Source of the DNA: JASGDN01 sp049841275
GTDB lineage: Bacteria > Chloroflexota > Chloroflexia > Thermomicrobiales > UBA6265
Assembly (NCBI GenBank): GCA_049841275.1
Contig: JASGDN010000088.1
Coordinates: 1-64,000 of the forward strand
Direction of reading: 5' to 3'
DNA length: 64,000 nt
Part shown: positions 44,476-53,951 of the stretch, in pieces
How positions within the stretch are numbered: the first letter of the stretch is position 1
Layout: each line of letters begins with the position of its first letter
Notes under the pieces: model-generated
What the model was told of the DNA's origin: nothing
The model's input: the letters and a program-made list of their open reading frames with translations, nothing else
Databases searched by the model: none
Made by a program: the position numbers and the translations under genes

Positions 44476-45525
44476 TCAGGAGAGTTCGGTTCCCGTCAGG
44501 TCCTTCACCACGCGCCGGATGAAATCGGACATCGTGATCGTACTGCCGGCCGTCCAAATATTCGGCTCGCCGAGGTTGTGGAAGTTCCCGGCAGCGACAA
44601 ACGGGATCGCCTTCCAGACGTCGCTCTCGAAAAAGGCCGTGAACTCGGAGGCATTCGCAGCGGACTGCGACATGAAGAAGAGGGTTTCGGCCGGGAATGT
44701 GCCGAGCTGCTCGACCGCAACCGTGGCGTAGTGCAGGGTCGGGTTCTCGGTGTTCTCCGGGGCGACGTTCTCGAGTCCGAGCTCGCTGAGGATGAACGCC
44801 GTACGGGCGCGGTTGTTGAAGAGGTTGGCTTCTGTCTGGTCGTTGAACGAGCCATAGAGGAAGGAGCGGCCCGCGAACTCCGACCCGCCGACGACCTCGG
44901 TGCCTTCTACGAGCAGGGCATCGAAGGCCGCGATGGCCTCCTTCGCTTCCGCTTCCTTGTTCGCGGCGATGGCGACCTTGGTCAGGATTCCCTGGAAATT
45001 CTCGACCGGCGTTTCCCCCTGGGGGGTGGCGAACGGCGAATAGGTCGCCAGTTGCACGACCGGGGCGACGGCCTCCAGCTTGTCCAGGACCTCGTCCTGG
45101 CGTGGGCTGGCGGCAAGGATCAGGTCCGGTTGCAGGCCGGCGATAGCCTCGATGTCCAGCTCATCGCGGGTACCGACATCGGCCACGTCGGATGGATAGA
45201 CCGGGATCTGAACCCATTGCGGGACGCTGTCGCGTTCGGCCACGCCGACCGGCATTACCCCGAGGATCGAGAGGTTCTCGCAGAGCTCGTATTCCAGGGC
45301 GACGACGCGTTGCGGCGTGCCCGTGATCGTGATCTCGCCGTTCACCGCCGAGACGACGCGGGTATCGCCGCCCGCGACGGGAGACGCGGCCGGTGAGGCG
45401 CTTGTAGATGCATCCGGCGTCGCGTTCTGGGCCATCGCCTGCCGGGCGATCGGGATTCCCGCGATTCCCGCCAGGGCTGCGGCTGCGGTGTTTCCGGCGA
45501 ATCGCCGGCGTGAGATCGACGTCAT
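44476..45525 (-). CDS. Iron-siderophore ABC transporter substrate-binding protein
   Basis: This 349-residue exported protein has a twin-arginine signal (SISRRRFAGNTAAAALAGIA) followed by an Ala/Ser/Pro linker (SASPAASPVAGG). The mature part is a FhuD/FepB-like binding protein: GTPQRVVALEYELCENLSIL, DELDIEAIAGLQPDLILAAS and a C-terminal DVWKAIPFVAAGNFHNLG. It would deliver a siderophore to a membrane permease, but no permease or ATPase gene is adjacent. A perfect minus-strand TATAAT -10 box lies at 45620-45625, about 95 bp upstream, with no clear -35 box. Confidence 0.92.
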   Translation of the reverse strand: MTSISRRRFAGNTAAAALAGIAGIPIARQAMAQNATPDASTSASPAASPVAGGDTRVVSAVNGEITITGTPQRVVALEYELCENLSILGVMPVGVAERDSVPQWVQIPVYPSDVADVGTRDELDIEAIAGLQPDLILAASPRQDEVLDKLEAVAPVVQLATYSPFATPQGETPVENFQGILTKVAIAANKEAEAKEAIAAFDALLVEGTEVVGGSEFAGRSFLYGSFNDQTEANLFNNRARTAFILSELGLENVAPENTENPTLHYATVAVEQLGTFPAETLFFMSQSAANASEFTAFFESDVWKAIPFVAAGNFHNLGEPNIWTAGSTITMSDFIRRVVKDLTGTELS

Positions 45526-45675
45526 TGGTGCCCCCTCGTTTGTCCGTGCAAGCGTTCGTTCGTATCGTGGCCCGTTCACACCACGAGCGGACCTTCAATA
45601 TCTTACTTGTTCAGTAGGGATTATACGAAGGGTTTCGATTGCGCCACTCGCGTACGCATGCCGGATGACAGAATG

Positions 45676-45711
45676 AAGCCCGGCGTCTTCCACAAGCAGG
45701 ACGCCGGGCTT
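45676..45711. terminator. Terminator-like hairpin after the M20 relic
   Basis: A perfect 12-bp stem, AAGCCCGGCGTC (45676-45687) and its complement (45700-45711), has a 12-nt loop and no T-run. It probably ended the decayed peptidase gene. Confidence 0.5.
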
Positions 45712-45740
45712 CGTCGGTGGCCGGTCGGATTGCGAAGCGA

Positions 45741-45827
45741 TCAGGCTGTGGTGAAGAAGCGCACGACGAGGTCGTGAACGGTCAGCGTCCCGGAGACCAG
45801 GCAGTCTGTTCGGGTGCGCTCGTCCAT
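45741..45827 (-). pseudogene. C-terminal relic of an M20 peptidase gene
   Basis: A 28-codon frame ending at 45741 reads DERTRTDCLVSGTLTVHDLV then VRFFTTA. It aligns without gaps with the C-terminus of the intact M20 peptidase at 47755 (NERIHVDDLAFGAQFVHDLV then ARFCAA), with about half the positions identical. Nothing upstream continues the homology; the HxlR gene begins there. A paralogous peptidase gene was therefore probably lost by deletion. Confidence 0.6.
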
Positions 45828-45885
45828 GCTCCGGGGGCAATTGGCGAATGATGCCGTGCGCTGGCCGCTCGGCAAGCGCGTATCG

Positions 45886-46353
45886 TCAGGCCTTCCGGGA
45901 TGGGCGCGCGCTTCCGGGGCCGGGGATCAGGTCGATGTCGTTGGCGTGCATCGGTTCCCCGCAGTGCGCGCAACGCAGGTCGACATGGCTGATCTCTCCA
46001 CAGGCACGATGCCGGTACAGGACAGGCGGCCCATCTGCTCCGGCGAGCCACCGATCGCCCCACCCAACCATCACCATGAGGAGATCGACGAGCTCCAGCC
46101 CCTTGGGGGTCAAATGGTACTCATACCGTGGGCGGTTGTCGTAGGGGCGGCGTTCGAGCACGCCGTGATCGACGAGGTGGTTCAGCCGGTCGGCCAACAC
46201 CTTGCGCGAGATACCCAGGTCGGCCTGGATCTCGTCGAAGCGGCGCATCCCGACCCATACATCGCGGAGCACGAGCGGGGACCACGGCGCACCGATCACG
46301 TCCAGGGTCCGGGCGATCGAGCATGCCATCTCGCTGAAGTCTGTTCGCTGCAT
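45886..46353 (-). CDS. HxlR-family transcriptional regulator
   Basis: The 155-residue regulator has the HxlR winged helix: CSIARTLDVIGAPWSPLVLR, GMRRFDEIQADLGISRKVLA, HLVDHGVLERRPY, then YHLTPKGLELVDLLMVM. A C-terminal zinc-ribbon-like tail (HRACGEISHVDLRCAHCGEP) extends beyond the basic fold. HxlR proteins usually sense reactive or toxic compounds and repress a neighbour. It diverges from a RibD-type reductase gene, and inverted half-sites GGGTTCCC (near 46538) and GGAAACCC (near 46600) lie between them. Confidence 0.9.
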   Translation of the reverse strand: MQRTDFSEMACSIARTLDVIGAPWSPLVLRDVWVGMRRFDEIQADLGISRKVLADRLNHLVDHGVLERRPYDNRPRYEYHLTPKGLELVDLLMVMVGWGDRWLAGADGPPVLYRHRACGEISHVDLRCAHCGEPMHANDIDLIPGPGSARPSRKA

Positions 46354-46621
46354 CTGCCAGGAGCCTTACGAAGGGGGGCGACGGGGTACGGAGCGGGTTC
46401 GTGCAGCGGACGAACCCGAGGCGCACTCATAGGCGGGAACGCCTTGCGGCATAGTCTAGCGGAACTGCCGTCGCTGTCATCCGCCAGACCTGGGCGCGCA
46501 CCGTATCCGCGACGCGTCAGGATGGTGCCAGTCTATTGGGTTCCCTAAGGAGACTTCGTGTGCTAGGATGGCGGAGCCGGCTTGGCAGGGTCTCTTGAGG
46601 AAACCCAAAAGGATGGTGGCA

Positions 46622-47218
46622 ATGAGCAAGGTGGTGTGTGGGCTGTCGGTTTCCGTCGATGGCTATATCACCGGACGCGATCCCCGGCCAGGGCACGGGC
46701 TGGGAGATGGGGGACAGTTGTTCGACTGGTATTTCCATGGCGACACCCCCAGCGACATCTTCGATGGCTTCAGGCTGAGCGCCGAGAGCGCGCGGATGTT
46801 CGATGCGCTCGCGGGACGGATCGGCGCGAGCCTTGCCGGGCGCACCACCTACGACGACTCGGAGCGGTTCGGCGATGTGGGCGCTCCGCACCCGACCGCC
46901 GCACTGGTCGTCCTCAGCCATCGCCCGGCGCCGCAGATGGGAGGGCGCCAGCGCCTGGTCACGACCGGGATCGAGGATGCGATCGCGGTGGCGAAGGAGG
47001 CCGCCGGGGGCAAGGATGTCGGCCTGATGGGGGGTGTCGTCCTCACCGAGGCGCTGAACGCCGGCCTGGTCGATGAACTGATCCTGCATCAGGTGCCGGT
47101 ACTGCTGGGGGCGGGCCGTCCCCTCTTCCACGAGCTTCCGCACCACATCGCGCTGCGCCTGATCGAGGCGATTCCGGCGCCCGGCGTCACCCACTTGCAC
47201 TACGAGGTGCTGCGCTGA
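46622..47218 (+). CDS. RibD C-terminal/dihydrofolate reductase-family protein
   Basis: This 198-residue protein opens SKVVCGLSVSVDGYITGRD and has the nucleotide-binding GGKDVGLMGGVVLTEALNAG and the ending LVDELILHQVPVLLGAGRPL that are typical of RibD-like (YyaP/YwjB) reductases, which use NADPH. The substrate is unknown. The ATG at 46622 follows AGGA. It is divergent from the HxlR gene, its likely regulator, and is followed by a PPOX-family gene 68 bp downstream on the same strand. Confidence 0.9.
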   Translation: MSKVVCGLSVSVDGYITGRDPRPGHGLGDGGQLFDWYFHGDTPSDIFDGFRLSAESARMFDALAGRIGASLAGRTTYDDSERFGDVGAPHPTAALVVLSHRPAPQMGGRQRLVTTGIEDAIAVAKEAAGGKDVGLMGGVVLTEALNAGLVDELILHQVPVLLGAGRPLFHELPHHIALRLIEAIPAPGVTHLHYEVLR

Positions 47219-47286
47219 GCGGCGTGTTTTTCGCATCGCATTATGTCTATCATCCGTGTTTGCCACTGTCGATGAAGGAGCACACC

Positions 47287-47670
47287 ATGATCGATCCCGA
47301 TGTCCGCCGCGTCCTCGATGGCACGTCCATCGCCCACCTCGCCACGGTGCTCGCCGATGGTTCGCCGCATGTCGTCCCGGTGTTCGTGGGAACGCATGGC
47401 GATGCAATCGCGGTCTTCACCGGGCCGCAGTCGCTCAAGGCGCAGAATCTCCGCCGCGATCCCCGCGTGGCGCTCTCCATCGCGCCTGAGGACAACCCGT
47501 TCCTGCCGGTCGCGATTCGCGGGACCGTTGTCGAATGGCTGGAAGGCGACGATGCCTGGGAGATCATCGACCGGATCGCCATGACGTATACCGGCAACCC
47601 CTACTCCCGGGATCTGGACCGGGTGGTCGCGCTCATCGCCCCCGAGCGGCAGATTGTCGGCGTGCGCTAA
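47287..47670 (+). CDS. PPOX-class F420/FMN-dependent protein
   Basis: The 127-residue protein is a pyridoxamine 5'-phosphate oxidase-like split barrel: IAHLATVLADGSPHVVPVFV, AVFTGPQSLKAQNLRRDPRV and ALSIAPEDNPFLPVAIRGTV. Such short proteins bind FMN or deazaflavin F420 and reduce varied substrates. The start at 47287 follows AAGGAG by 8 nt. It ends at a strong hairpin shared with the convergent M20 peptidase gene. Confidence 0.9.
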   Translation: MIDPDVRRVLDGTSIAHLATVLADGSPHVVPVFVGTHGDAIAVFTGPQSLKAQNLRRDPRVALSIAPEDNPFLPVAIRGTVVEWLEGDDAWEIIDRIAMTYTGNPYSRDLDRVVALIAPERQIVGVR

Positions 47671-47700
47671 TCCGGTCCGCCGAGGCGTGCAGGCAGACGA

Positions 47701-47743
47701 AGGCCCCACTGGGCATCCTCGATGGATGCCCGGTGGGGCCTTT
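47701..47743. terminator. Bidirectional terminator between the PPOX and M20 genes
   Basis: AGGCCCCACTGGGCATCC (47701-47718) pairs almost perfectly with GGATGCCCGGTGGGGCCTTT (47724-47743), with a short loop, leaving TTT on the plus side. It lies between convergent stop codons. Confidence 0.75.
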
Positions 47744-47754
47744 CACGGCTCTTG

Positions 47755-49107
47755 CTAGGCGGCGCAGAAGCGCGCGACGAGGTCGTGGACGAACTGGGCG
47801 CCGAAGGCAAGATCGTCCACGTGGATGCGCTCGTTGTGCCCGTGGACCAGCGGATCGTACTCCGTCATCCGTTCGGTCGGGAGGAGCGGGAAGAAGCCGT
47901 AGATCTTCACGCCTGGAATCAGCGGGGCGTCCGTGCCGCCGGAGACGAGGTACGGGATCACGTCGATACCCGGCTGCAGTGCCGCCATCGTCGCCTTGAT
48001 CGCCTCGAAGAAGGGCGAGGCCGGATCGGCGGCGACGCCTGTCTCCCGACTCGTCAACTCCACCGTCGCCAGATCGCCCAGGAGGTCCGCGACCTCGGCG
48101 CGGAACGCGTCCGGATCGCTGCCCGGCAGCAGACGGCCGTCAACATCCAGCACTACTTCGGACGGGATCACGTTGATCAGCTGTCCACCGTGAATCATCG
48201 TCGGCACGGCGGTGTCGTGGGTCGCCGCACGGAGCGACAGCAGGTCGATCTCGCCCAGCGGCAGCGCCTCCACCTGCTCCCATTGCGGGTCTGGCGTGTC
48301 GAGAATGTCCCGGATCTTCATCTTCGTGGAATCGCTGACGTTCCCAGCGGCGATTCCCTCCAGCATCATCCGCACCGGCGCGGTCAGCTTCATCGGCGAC
48401 TGCCGTGCCGCGAGCTTCACCAGCACCTCGCCCATGCGGAACATCGCGGTGTCGTCCAGCGGCACGGAGGCGTGACCCGGTGCGGCGTGGGTGGTGATCC
48501 GCAGGCGGGACGATCCCTTCTCGCCAGCCTGGCAGAGGTAGAACTGCGCCTCCTCCACCGGCATCACCGATCCTCCGCCCTCGTTGATGCCAAACTCGGC
48601 GTCCAGCAGGTCGGGCCGGTGCTTCCAGACGTAGTCCGCGCCGAACGCGCCGCCTGCTTCCTCATCGGCGAAGGCGGCGAAGATCACATCGCGGTCCAGG
48701 GCGAGGCCGGAGCGTTTCAGGACCACCAGCGCGGCCAGTTCGCCGGCCACCTGGCTCTTCATGTCGAGCGCGCCGCGCCCCCACAGATAGCCATCGACCA
48801 GGTCGCCTCCGAAGGGATCGCGCTTCCACTTGTCGGCCTCGACGCTGACCACATCGACGTGACCCATCAGCAGGACCGGCTTCGCGGTCGGGCTTTCTGC
48901 CTGCAGCCGGGCGACGATGCTGGCGCGTCCCGGCGCGGAATCGACGATCTCGTAGCCGACGCCCTCGGCATCGAGGATCGCGGCGATGGCGTCGCAGGCA
49001 GCGCGCTCGTTGCCGGGCAGGTTGATCGTGTTGATGCGCAAGAGTTGTTGCAGGTAGTCGATCGCGAGGTCGCGGATGGTCGGATCGATCGTTGGGGAAG
49101 TCGTCAC
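47755..49107 (-). CDS. M20/M25/M40 family metallopeptidase
   Basis: The 450-residue protein has the co-catalytic zinc-peptidase motifs: VLLMGHVDVVSVE, LWGRGALDMKSQVA, AFADEEAGGAFGAD, and the dimerisation domain with THAAPGHASVP. The C-terminal VHGHNERIHVDDL supplies the last ligand. M20 enzymes cleave dipeptides or N-acyl amino acids (ArgE/DapE/PepV type). Specificity is unknown. The decayed copy of its C-terminus at 45741 shows that a paralogue once lay nearby. Confidence 0.93.
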   Translation of the reverse strand: MTTSPTIDPTIRDLAIDYLQQLLRINTINLPGNERAACDAIAAILDAEGVGYEIVDSAPGRASIVARLQAESPTAKPVLLMGHVDVVSVEADKWKRDPFGGDLVDGYLWGRGALDMKSQVAGELAALVVLKRSGLALDRDVIFAAFADEEAGGAFGADYVWKHRPDLLDAEFGINEGGGSVMPVEEAQFYLCQAGEKGSSRLRITTHAAPGHASVPLDDTAMFRMGEVLVKLAARQSPMKLTAPVRMMLEGIAAGNVSDSTKMKIRDILDTPDPQWEQVEALPLGEIDLLSLRAATHDTAVPTMIHGGQLINVIPSEVVLDVDGRLLPGSDPDAFRAEVADLLGDLATVELTSRETGVAADPASPFFEAIKATMAALQPGIDVIPYLVSGGTDAPLIPGVKIYGFFPLLPTERMTEYDPLVHGHNERIHVDDLAFGAQFVHDLVARFCAA

Positions 49108-49253
49108 AGCACACTCCTTGTCCGGTGATGCATCGGGAACCGTTTGTCTGTGGATGGTACAGGAGAATCGCCGGGCGTTCGGTATGCTGTCCTCAGCGAT
49201 TGCGTTTGTGGATGAACGGCTATCCGGATGCGGTGGCTGGCGGAGGGGTGGCG

Positions 49254-51047
49254 ATGAGCGGGGAACGGACCGTCGGGGATGTTATCGTCGAGCGGCTGCA
49301 GGCGTGGGGTGTGAAGCGCCTCTTCGGCTACTCCGGCGAAGGCATCAACGGGCTGCTCGGCGCACTGAATCGCGCGGGCAGCAGCGCCGGGAACGAGCCG
49401 GAGTTCTTCCAGGTCCGGCACGAGGAATCCGCCGCGCTGATGGCCTGCGGTCACGCGAAGTTCAGCGGACAACCGGGTGTCGTCGTGGCAATGCAGGGGC
49501 CGGGAGCGGTCCACATCCTGAACGGCCTCTACGACGCGAAGCTCGATCATCAGCCCGTCGTCGCGATTGTTGGACAGGTCTCGCGGATGGCGGAAGGCAG
49601 CAACGTCGGGCAGGAGGTCGACTCGCTCGCCCTCTTTCGGGATGTCGCCAGTGACTTCTGCGAGATGGCGACCAATGCCGCCGCCGTGCCGCATATCATC
49701 GATCGCGCCTTCCGCGTCGCGACGGCCCGTCGCAGTGTTGCCGTCGTCATCCTTCCCCACGACCTGCAGAACCTTCTCGCCGGGGAGGAATCCGTTCCGG
49801 CATCCACGCTGTCCGTTCCCATCACGGCGCCAGCGCGGATGCTCCCACCAGAGGACGCCCTGCAACGCGCCGCCGACGTGCTGAATGCGGGGGAGCGCGT
49901 CGCAATCCTCGTTGGAGCGGGGGCGCTCCACGCCACGGACGAGGTGGTTGCCGTGGCGGAGACGCTGGGGGCGGGGATCGCGAAGGCATTACTCGGCAAG
50001 GCGGCTGTGCCGGACGACATCCCTTTCGTCACGGGTGCGGCCGGCTGGTTGGGTACGGCGGCGAGCAACCGGATGCTGGCCGAATGCGACACGCTCTTCA
50101 TGATTGGCACGAACTTCCCGTATGTCTCTTTCCTGCCGAAGCCGGGTCAGGCGCGTGGCGTCCAGATCGACCTCGACGCCGGGACGATCGGCGTGCGTTA
50201 CCCGATCGAGGCCGGATTGCCGGGCGACAGTGCGGAGACGTTGCGTGCGCTCCTGCCGCTGCTGACGCCGAAGGCGAACCGGCAGTGGCGCGAGCGGATC
50301 GAGGCGAATGTTCTCGCTTGGCGAACGGACGCGGTCAGGCGCGCGAACGAGCTGGCGAATCCGATCAATCCGCAGAAGCTCTTCACGACCCTTTCGCCGA
50401 GATTGCCGGATCGCGCCATGCTCTGTTCCGATTCGGGGAGCTCCACCGTCTGGTTCGGGCGTCATCTCCAGATGCGGCTGGGGATGACGGCCACCGTCTC
50501 CGGCACGTTGATGACGATGGGATGTGCGCTGCCCTACGCGCTGGCGGCCAAGCTGGCGCATCCGGATCGCCCGGCGTTCGCCTTCCTTGGCGATGGCGCG
50601 ATGCAGATGAATGGGCTCGGCGAATTGTTGACCGTAGCCGATACCTGGCGGCGCTGGGACGATCCGCGGCTGATCGTGCTCGTGCTGAACAACCGCGATC
50701 TCGGATTCGTGACGTGGGAACAGCGGGCGATGGAGGGTGACGCCCGCTTCGGCGCCTCGCAGGGGGTGCCGGAGTTCCCCTACGCGCGGTACGCGGAGAT
50801 GCTGGGGTTGCGCGGCATTCTGCTGGAGGACGCGGGCCGGATCGAGGCGGTGTGGGATGAGGCGCTTGCCGCCGACCGTCCGGTGCTGATCGAGGCGATC
50901 ACCGATCCCTCGGTCCCCACCTTGCCGCCCGAGCCGGAGGCCGCGGTGCTGGCGAAAATCGCCCGCGCGTTGGCGACCGAGTCCGGCGTGACTGCCACGC
51001 AGGTCCGCACCCAGCTCGGGCGGGAAGGCCACGCCGTCGAGTCCTGA
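49254..51047 (+). CDS. Thiamine-pyrophosphate-requiring enzyme (pyruvate oxidase/acetolactate synthase-like)
   Basis: The 597-residue protein has all three TPP-enzyme domains: the Pyr domain (RLFGYSGEGINGLLGALNRA, Glu in VRHEESAALMACGHAKF), a central Rossmann domain, and the PP domain with FLGDGAMQMNGLGEL followed by LNNRDLGFVTWEQRAMEGD, the GDG...N cofactor motif. It resembles PoxB-like pyruvate oxidases more than acetolactate synthase, but the reaction is not assigned. The ATG at 49254 has GGAGGGG upstream; an earlier ATG exists at 49212. It is divergent from the M20 gene. Confidence 0.9.
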   Translation: MSGERTVGDVIVERLQAWGVKRLFGYSGEGINGLLGALNRAGSSAGNEPEFFQVRHEESAALMACGHAKFSGQPGVVVAMQGPGAVHILNGLYDAKLDHQPVVAIVGQVSRMAEGSNVGQEVDSLALFRDVASDFCEMATNAAAVPHIIDRAFRVATARRSVAVVILPHDLQNLLAGEESVPASTLSVPITAPARMLPPEDALQRAADVLNAGERVAILVGAGALHATDEVVAVAETLGAGIAKALLGKAAVPDDIPFVTGAAGWLGTAASNRMLAECDTLFMIGTNFPYVSFLPKPGQARGVQIDLDAGTIGVRYPIEAGLPGDSAETLRALLPLLTPKANRQWRERIEANVLAWRTDAVRRANELANPINPQKLFTTLSPRLPDRAMLCSDSGSSTVWFGRHLQMRLGMTATVSGTLMTMGCALPYALAAKLAHPDRPAFAFLGDGAMQMNGLGELLTVADTWRRWDDPRLIVLVLNNRDLGFVTWEQRAMEGDARFGASQGVPEFPYARYAEMLGLRGILLEDAGRIEAVWDEALAADRPVLIEAITDPSVPTLPPEPEAAVLAKIARALATESGVTATQVRTQLGREGHAVES

Positions 51048-51080
51048 CGGGTCCCCGGCTGGACTGTCCACGACGGGGCA

Positions 51081-51785
51081 CTACTGTGAGTTGGCAGCCG
51101 CATCGTCGTAGTCGCGCAGGGGGAGCACGATCACCTGCCGATTCCGCGCCGGAACGAAGACCGGCGCGCTTGCCGTGAAGGCGATGCGGTAGTTGCCTGG
51201 TGCGCGTTGGACCGCGATGTCGTAAACGCCTGCCGGTACGGCGCGGAGTTCGATCGTCCCGTCGCCATCGGCGTCGCAGCCGGCGATCCCCGTGCCCTCC
51301 AGCCCGAGGCAGACGCCAGGGATCGTCTCCCCTGTATGCCGATCGACCGTGCGGATCGTCAGTGTGGCAGGGCTGGACGGATCGACATCTGCATTGACGA
51401 AGGCCCACTGATAGGCGGGGCCCTGTGGGGCGACGGTGACGGTGAACCGGGCACCGCCCAGGAAACCCGCCGGCACCCGCATCTGCACCACGCGGTAGGT
51501 TCCCGGCCGCACGTCGGCGAAGTGGACGTTCCCCGTCCCCGCATCGTCGCAGCGTTCGCCGGTGACGCCGAGTACGATGTAGCAGGCGCCAGGCAGCGGC
51601 AGGTTCGTGCGCGGATCGCGGGTGAGGATCGTCAGGAACATCGGGTTCTCCCCTGCGGGTTCCACCCTGTGTGTATCCGATGGCAGGGGTGTTCCCGAAC
51701 TGGAGGGGATGCCGAGGAGCGCCAATGCCACGACGATGCGCGGCCACGTCGTCAGCCGCCGGAGTCCGGATCGATATCGTCCCAT
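51081..51785 (-). CDS. Secreted protein with SpaA/prealbumin-like domains
   Basis: This 234-residue protein has an N-terminal signal peptide (RIVVALALLGIPSSSG) and two repeats of a prealbumin-like beta-sandwich (RTNLPLPGACYIVLGVTG and TGETIPGVCLGLEGTGIAG), each with a paired Cys as in SpaA/Cna-B surface domains, with RPGTYRVVQMRVPAGF between them. No LPXTG anchor is visible. It is likely an extracellular adhesive or structural protein. The start at 51785 precedes the signal sequence. Confidence 0.7.
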   Translation of the reverse strand: MGRYRSGLRRLTTWPRIVVALALLGIPSSSGTPLPSDTHRVEPAGENPMFLTILTRDPRTNLPLPGACYIVLGVTGERCDDAGTGNVHFADVRPGTYRVVQMRVPAGFLGGARFTVTVAPQGPAYQWAFVNADVDPSSPATLTIRTVDRHTGETIPGVCLGLEGTGIAGCDADGDGTIELRAVPAGVYDIAVQRAPGNYRIAFTASAPVFVPARNRQVIVLPLRDYDDAAANSQ

Positions 51786-52025
51786 TCTGCTCAATCGTCG
51801 TCTTTCCGGGGCGTAGTCCCGTGAGCTTGCCCGGACGAGGCGCCAGGGCACACCCCCATCGTGGCTTCCGCTGGGGTAGAGGCGTCTGGATCGGAGCATG
51901 CTGTCAGGCCAGGATGGCGGCGAGCCGTTGCGGGAAGTATCCCACGGCTGGGGGCGGGGTTGGTTGATGGCGATTCGGGACGTACACTTGGGTGAGCGGC
52001 TGGCTACGGGAGGCTATGTCGCGAC

Positions 52026-52108
52026 GCCGGGTTGGTGAAATGGCAGACACGCCAGCCTTAGGAGCTGGTGCCCGCGAGGGCGTGAAGGTTCGAGTCCTTT
52101 ACCCGGCA
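52026..52108 (+). tRNA. tRNA-Leu(UAG)
   Basis: An 83-nt cloverleaf is visible: acceptor stem GCCGGGT against ACCCGGC, anticodon stem-loop CCAGC-CTTAGGA-GCTGG with anticodon TAG, a long variable arm (TGCCCGCGAGGGCG) typical of leucine tRNAs, and the T-loop TTCGAGT. CCA is not encoded. The type I R-M locus begins 245 bp downstream, so the tRNA may be an old integration point, though no clear att duplication is seen. Confidence 0.95.
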
Positions 52109-52352
52109 CCCCCACCTCAAAACCCCAGCAATGGCGCGGATTTTCGACCCGCCAAGGGCGCTCTGTCACAATTTCGTCACAAGCGATGAAAAACCATGCC
52201 CAAAAACCCGGCACCTGAACACCGGTTTTGTGCGCTCAAATCGCCCTCGGATGGCACGTCGCGGAGGCTCTGAAATCGCCTCCACGGCGTGACTGGATAT
52301 GCGACACTTGCGCCATTGGATCAATCCGCAGCCGATCTGAAGGACCGCACCA

Positions 52353-53951
52353 GTGGCCGATGCCTCCGACGTCTCCCCTTCCCGAACGCAGACCCTCTCC
52401 CGCGAGGAGAAGGCCGAGCTCTGGCGCGCCGCCGATACCCTGCGCGGGCACATGGACGCCGCCGAGTACAAGCACGTCGTGCTCGGGCTCATCTTCCTCA
52501 AGTACCTCTCCGACGCCTTCGACGAGTACCACGCCGAGCTCGTCGCGCAGGAGGCCGAGGGCGCCGATCCCGAGGCCCGCGACGAGTACGCGGCGGTCGG
52601 CCTCTACTGGGTGCCGAAGGATGCCCGCTGGTCCGGCCTCAAGGACCGGGCGACCGACCCCGCGATCGGCACGCTGGTCGACGATGCGATGGTGGCGCTC
52701 GAACGGGAGAATCCCTCCCTCCACGGCGTGCTGCCGAAGGAGTACGGGCGGCCGTCCCTCGACAAGGTGCGGCTCGGGCAGCTCGTGACCGACCTCTCCA
52801 ACCTCAAGGTCGGCGGCAAGACGGCCGAGGGGCGCGATGTGCTCGGGCAGGTCTACGAATACTTCCTGGAGCGGTTCGCCAGTGCGGAGGGCAAACTCGG
52901 CGGCGAGTTCTACACCCCGGCCAGCGTCGTGAAAGTGCTCGTCGGTATGCTCGCGCCGTATCGCGGCCGCGTCTACGACCCCTGCTGCGGTTCCGGCGGC
53001 ATGTTCGTGCAGTCGGAGAAGTTCGTGGAGGAGCACGCCGGCCGGATCGGCGATGTCTCCGTCTACGGGCAGGAGTCGAACCCGACCACCTGGCGGTTGG
53101 CCCGGATGAACCTCGCGATCCGCGGGATCGAAGCCGACCTCGGATCGCAGAACGCCGACACCTTCCACAACGACCTGCACCCGAACCTGAAGGCGGACTA
53201 CATCCTCGCAAATCCGCCGTTCAACATCTCGAACTGGGGCGGCGACCGCCTGCGGGAGGACAAGCGCTGGCAGTTCGGCGCGCCGCCGGTGGGCAATGCG
53301 AACTACGCCTGGGTGCAGCACATGATCTCGCATCTGGCGCCGAATGGGGTGGCGGGCTTCGTGCTCGCGAACGGCTCGCTCTCGACGAACACGAGCGGTG
53401 AGGGACAGATCCGGCAGGCGATCGTGGAGGCAGACCTCGTCGATTGCATCGTCTCGCTGCCGGGGCAACTCTTCCTGAGCACGCAGATCCCGGTCTCGCT
53501 CTGGTTCCTGGCGCGGAACAAATCCAATGGCTTCGGGCAGGCTGGGAAACCGTTGCGCGACCGGCGGGGGGAGATCCTCTTCATCGACGCCCGGAACCTC
53601 GGCGAGATGGAGGATCGCACGCACCGGGTCCTCCCCGACGCGGACATCGCCCGGATCACGGGGACGTACCATGCCTGGCGCGGCGACGGCGTCGTCCCGT
53701 ACGAGGGCGTGCCGGGCTTCTGCAAGGCTGCTCCACTGGATGAGGTGCGCGGGCATGGGTGTGTGCTGACGCCGGGACGGTATGTGGGGGCGGTGGCACC
53801 AGATGAAAGCGGCGAACCGTTCGTGGAGAAGTTGAATAGACTGACGCAACTGCTGGATCAGCAGTTCGCAGAATCCATCACGTTGCAGAATACGATTCAG
53901 GCCAACACTGCTGATCTGCGCTCTGTGACTGGCGGTCTTGCCAATGACTGA
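52353..53951 (+). CDS. hsdM: Type I restriction-modification methyltransferase subunit HsdM
   Basis: The 532-residue N6-adenine methyltransferase has the HsdM N-terminal helical domain (LWRAADTLRGHMDAAEYKHV, then LGLIFLKYLSDAFDEY), GGEFYTPASVVKVLV, SAM motif DPCCGSGGMF (209-218) and catalytic NPPF (287-290). With HsdS and HsdR it forms the complex that methylates or cuts DNA. The start is GTG at 52353 with AGGA upstream. Its last 8 nt overlap the HEPN-like gene, and it belongs to a four-gene plus-strand operon interrupted by an inverted insert before hsdR. Confidence 0.96.
   Translation: MADASDVSPSRTQTLSREEKAELWRAADTLRGHMDAAEYKHVVLGLIFLKYLSDAFDEYHAELVAQEAEGADPEARDEYAAVGLYWVPKDARWSGLKDRATDPAIGTLVDDAMVALERENPSLHGVLPKEYGRPSLDKVRLGQLVTDLSNLKVGGKTAEGRDVLGQVYEYFLERFASAEGKLGGEFYTPASVVKVLVGMLAPYRGRVYDPCCGSGGMFVQSEKFVEEHAGRIGDVSVYGQESNPTTWRLARMNLAIRGIEADLGSQNADTFHNDLHPNLKADYILANPPFNISNWGGDRLREDKRWQFGAPPVGNANYAWVQHMISHLAPNGVAGFVLANGSLSTNTSGEGQIRQAIVEADLVDCIVSLPGQLFLSTQIPVSLWFLARNKSNGFGQAGKPLRDRRGEILFIDARNLGEMEDRTHRVLPDADIARITGTYHAWRGDGVVPYEGVPGFCKAAPLDEVRGHGCVLTPGRYVGAVAPDESGEPFVEKLNRLTQLLDQQFAESITLQNTIQANTADLRSVTGGLAND

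Noticed and set aside
52101..52215. ACCCGGCACC at the tRNA-Leu 3' end and again at 52206 as an integration-site repeat
   Set aside because: Only 10 bp, too short in GC-rich DNA, and no integrase gene is nearby.
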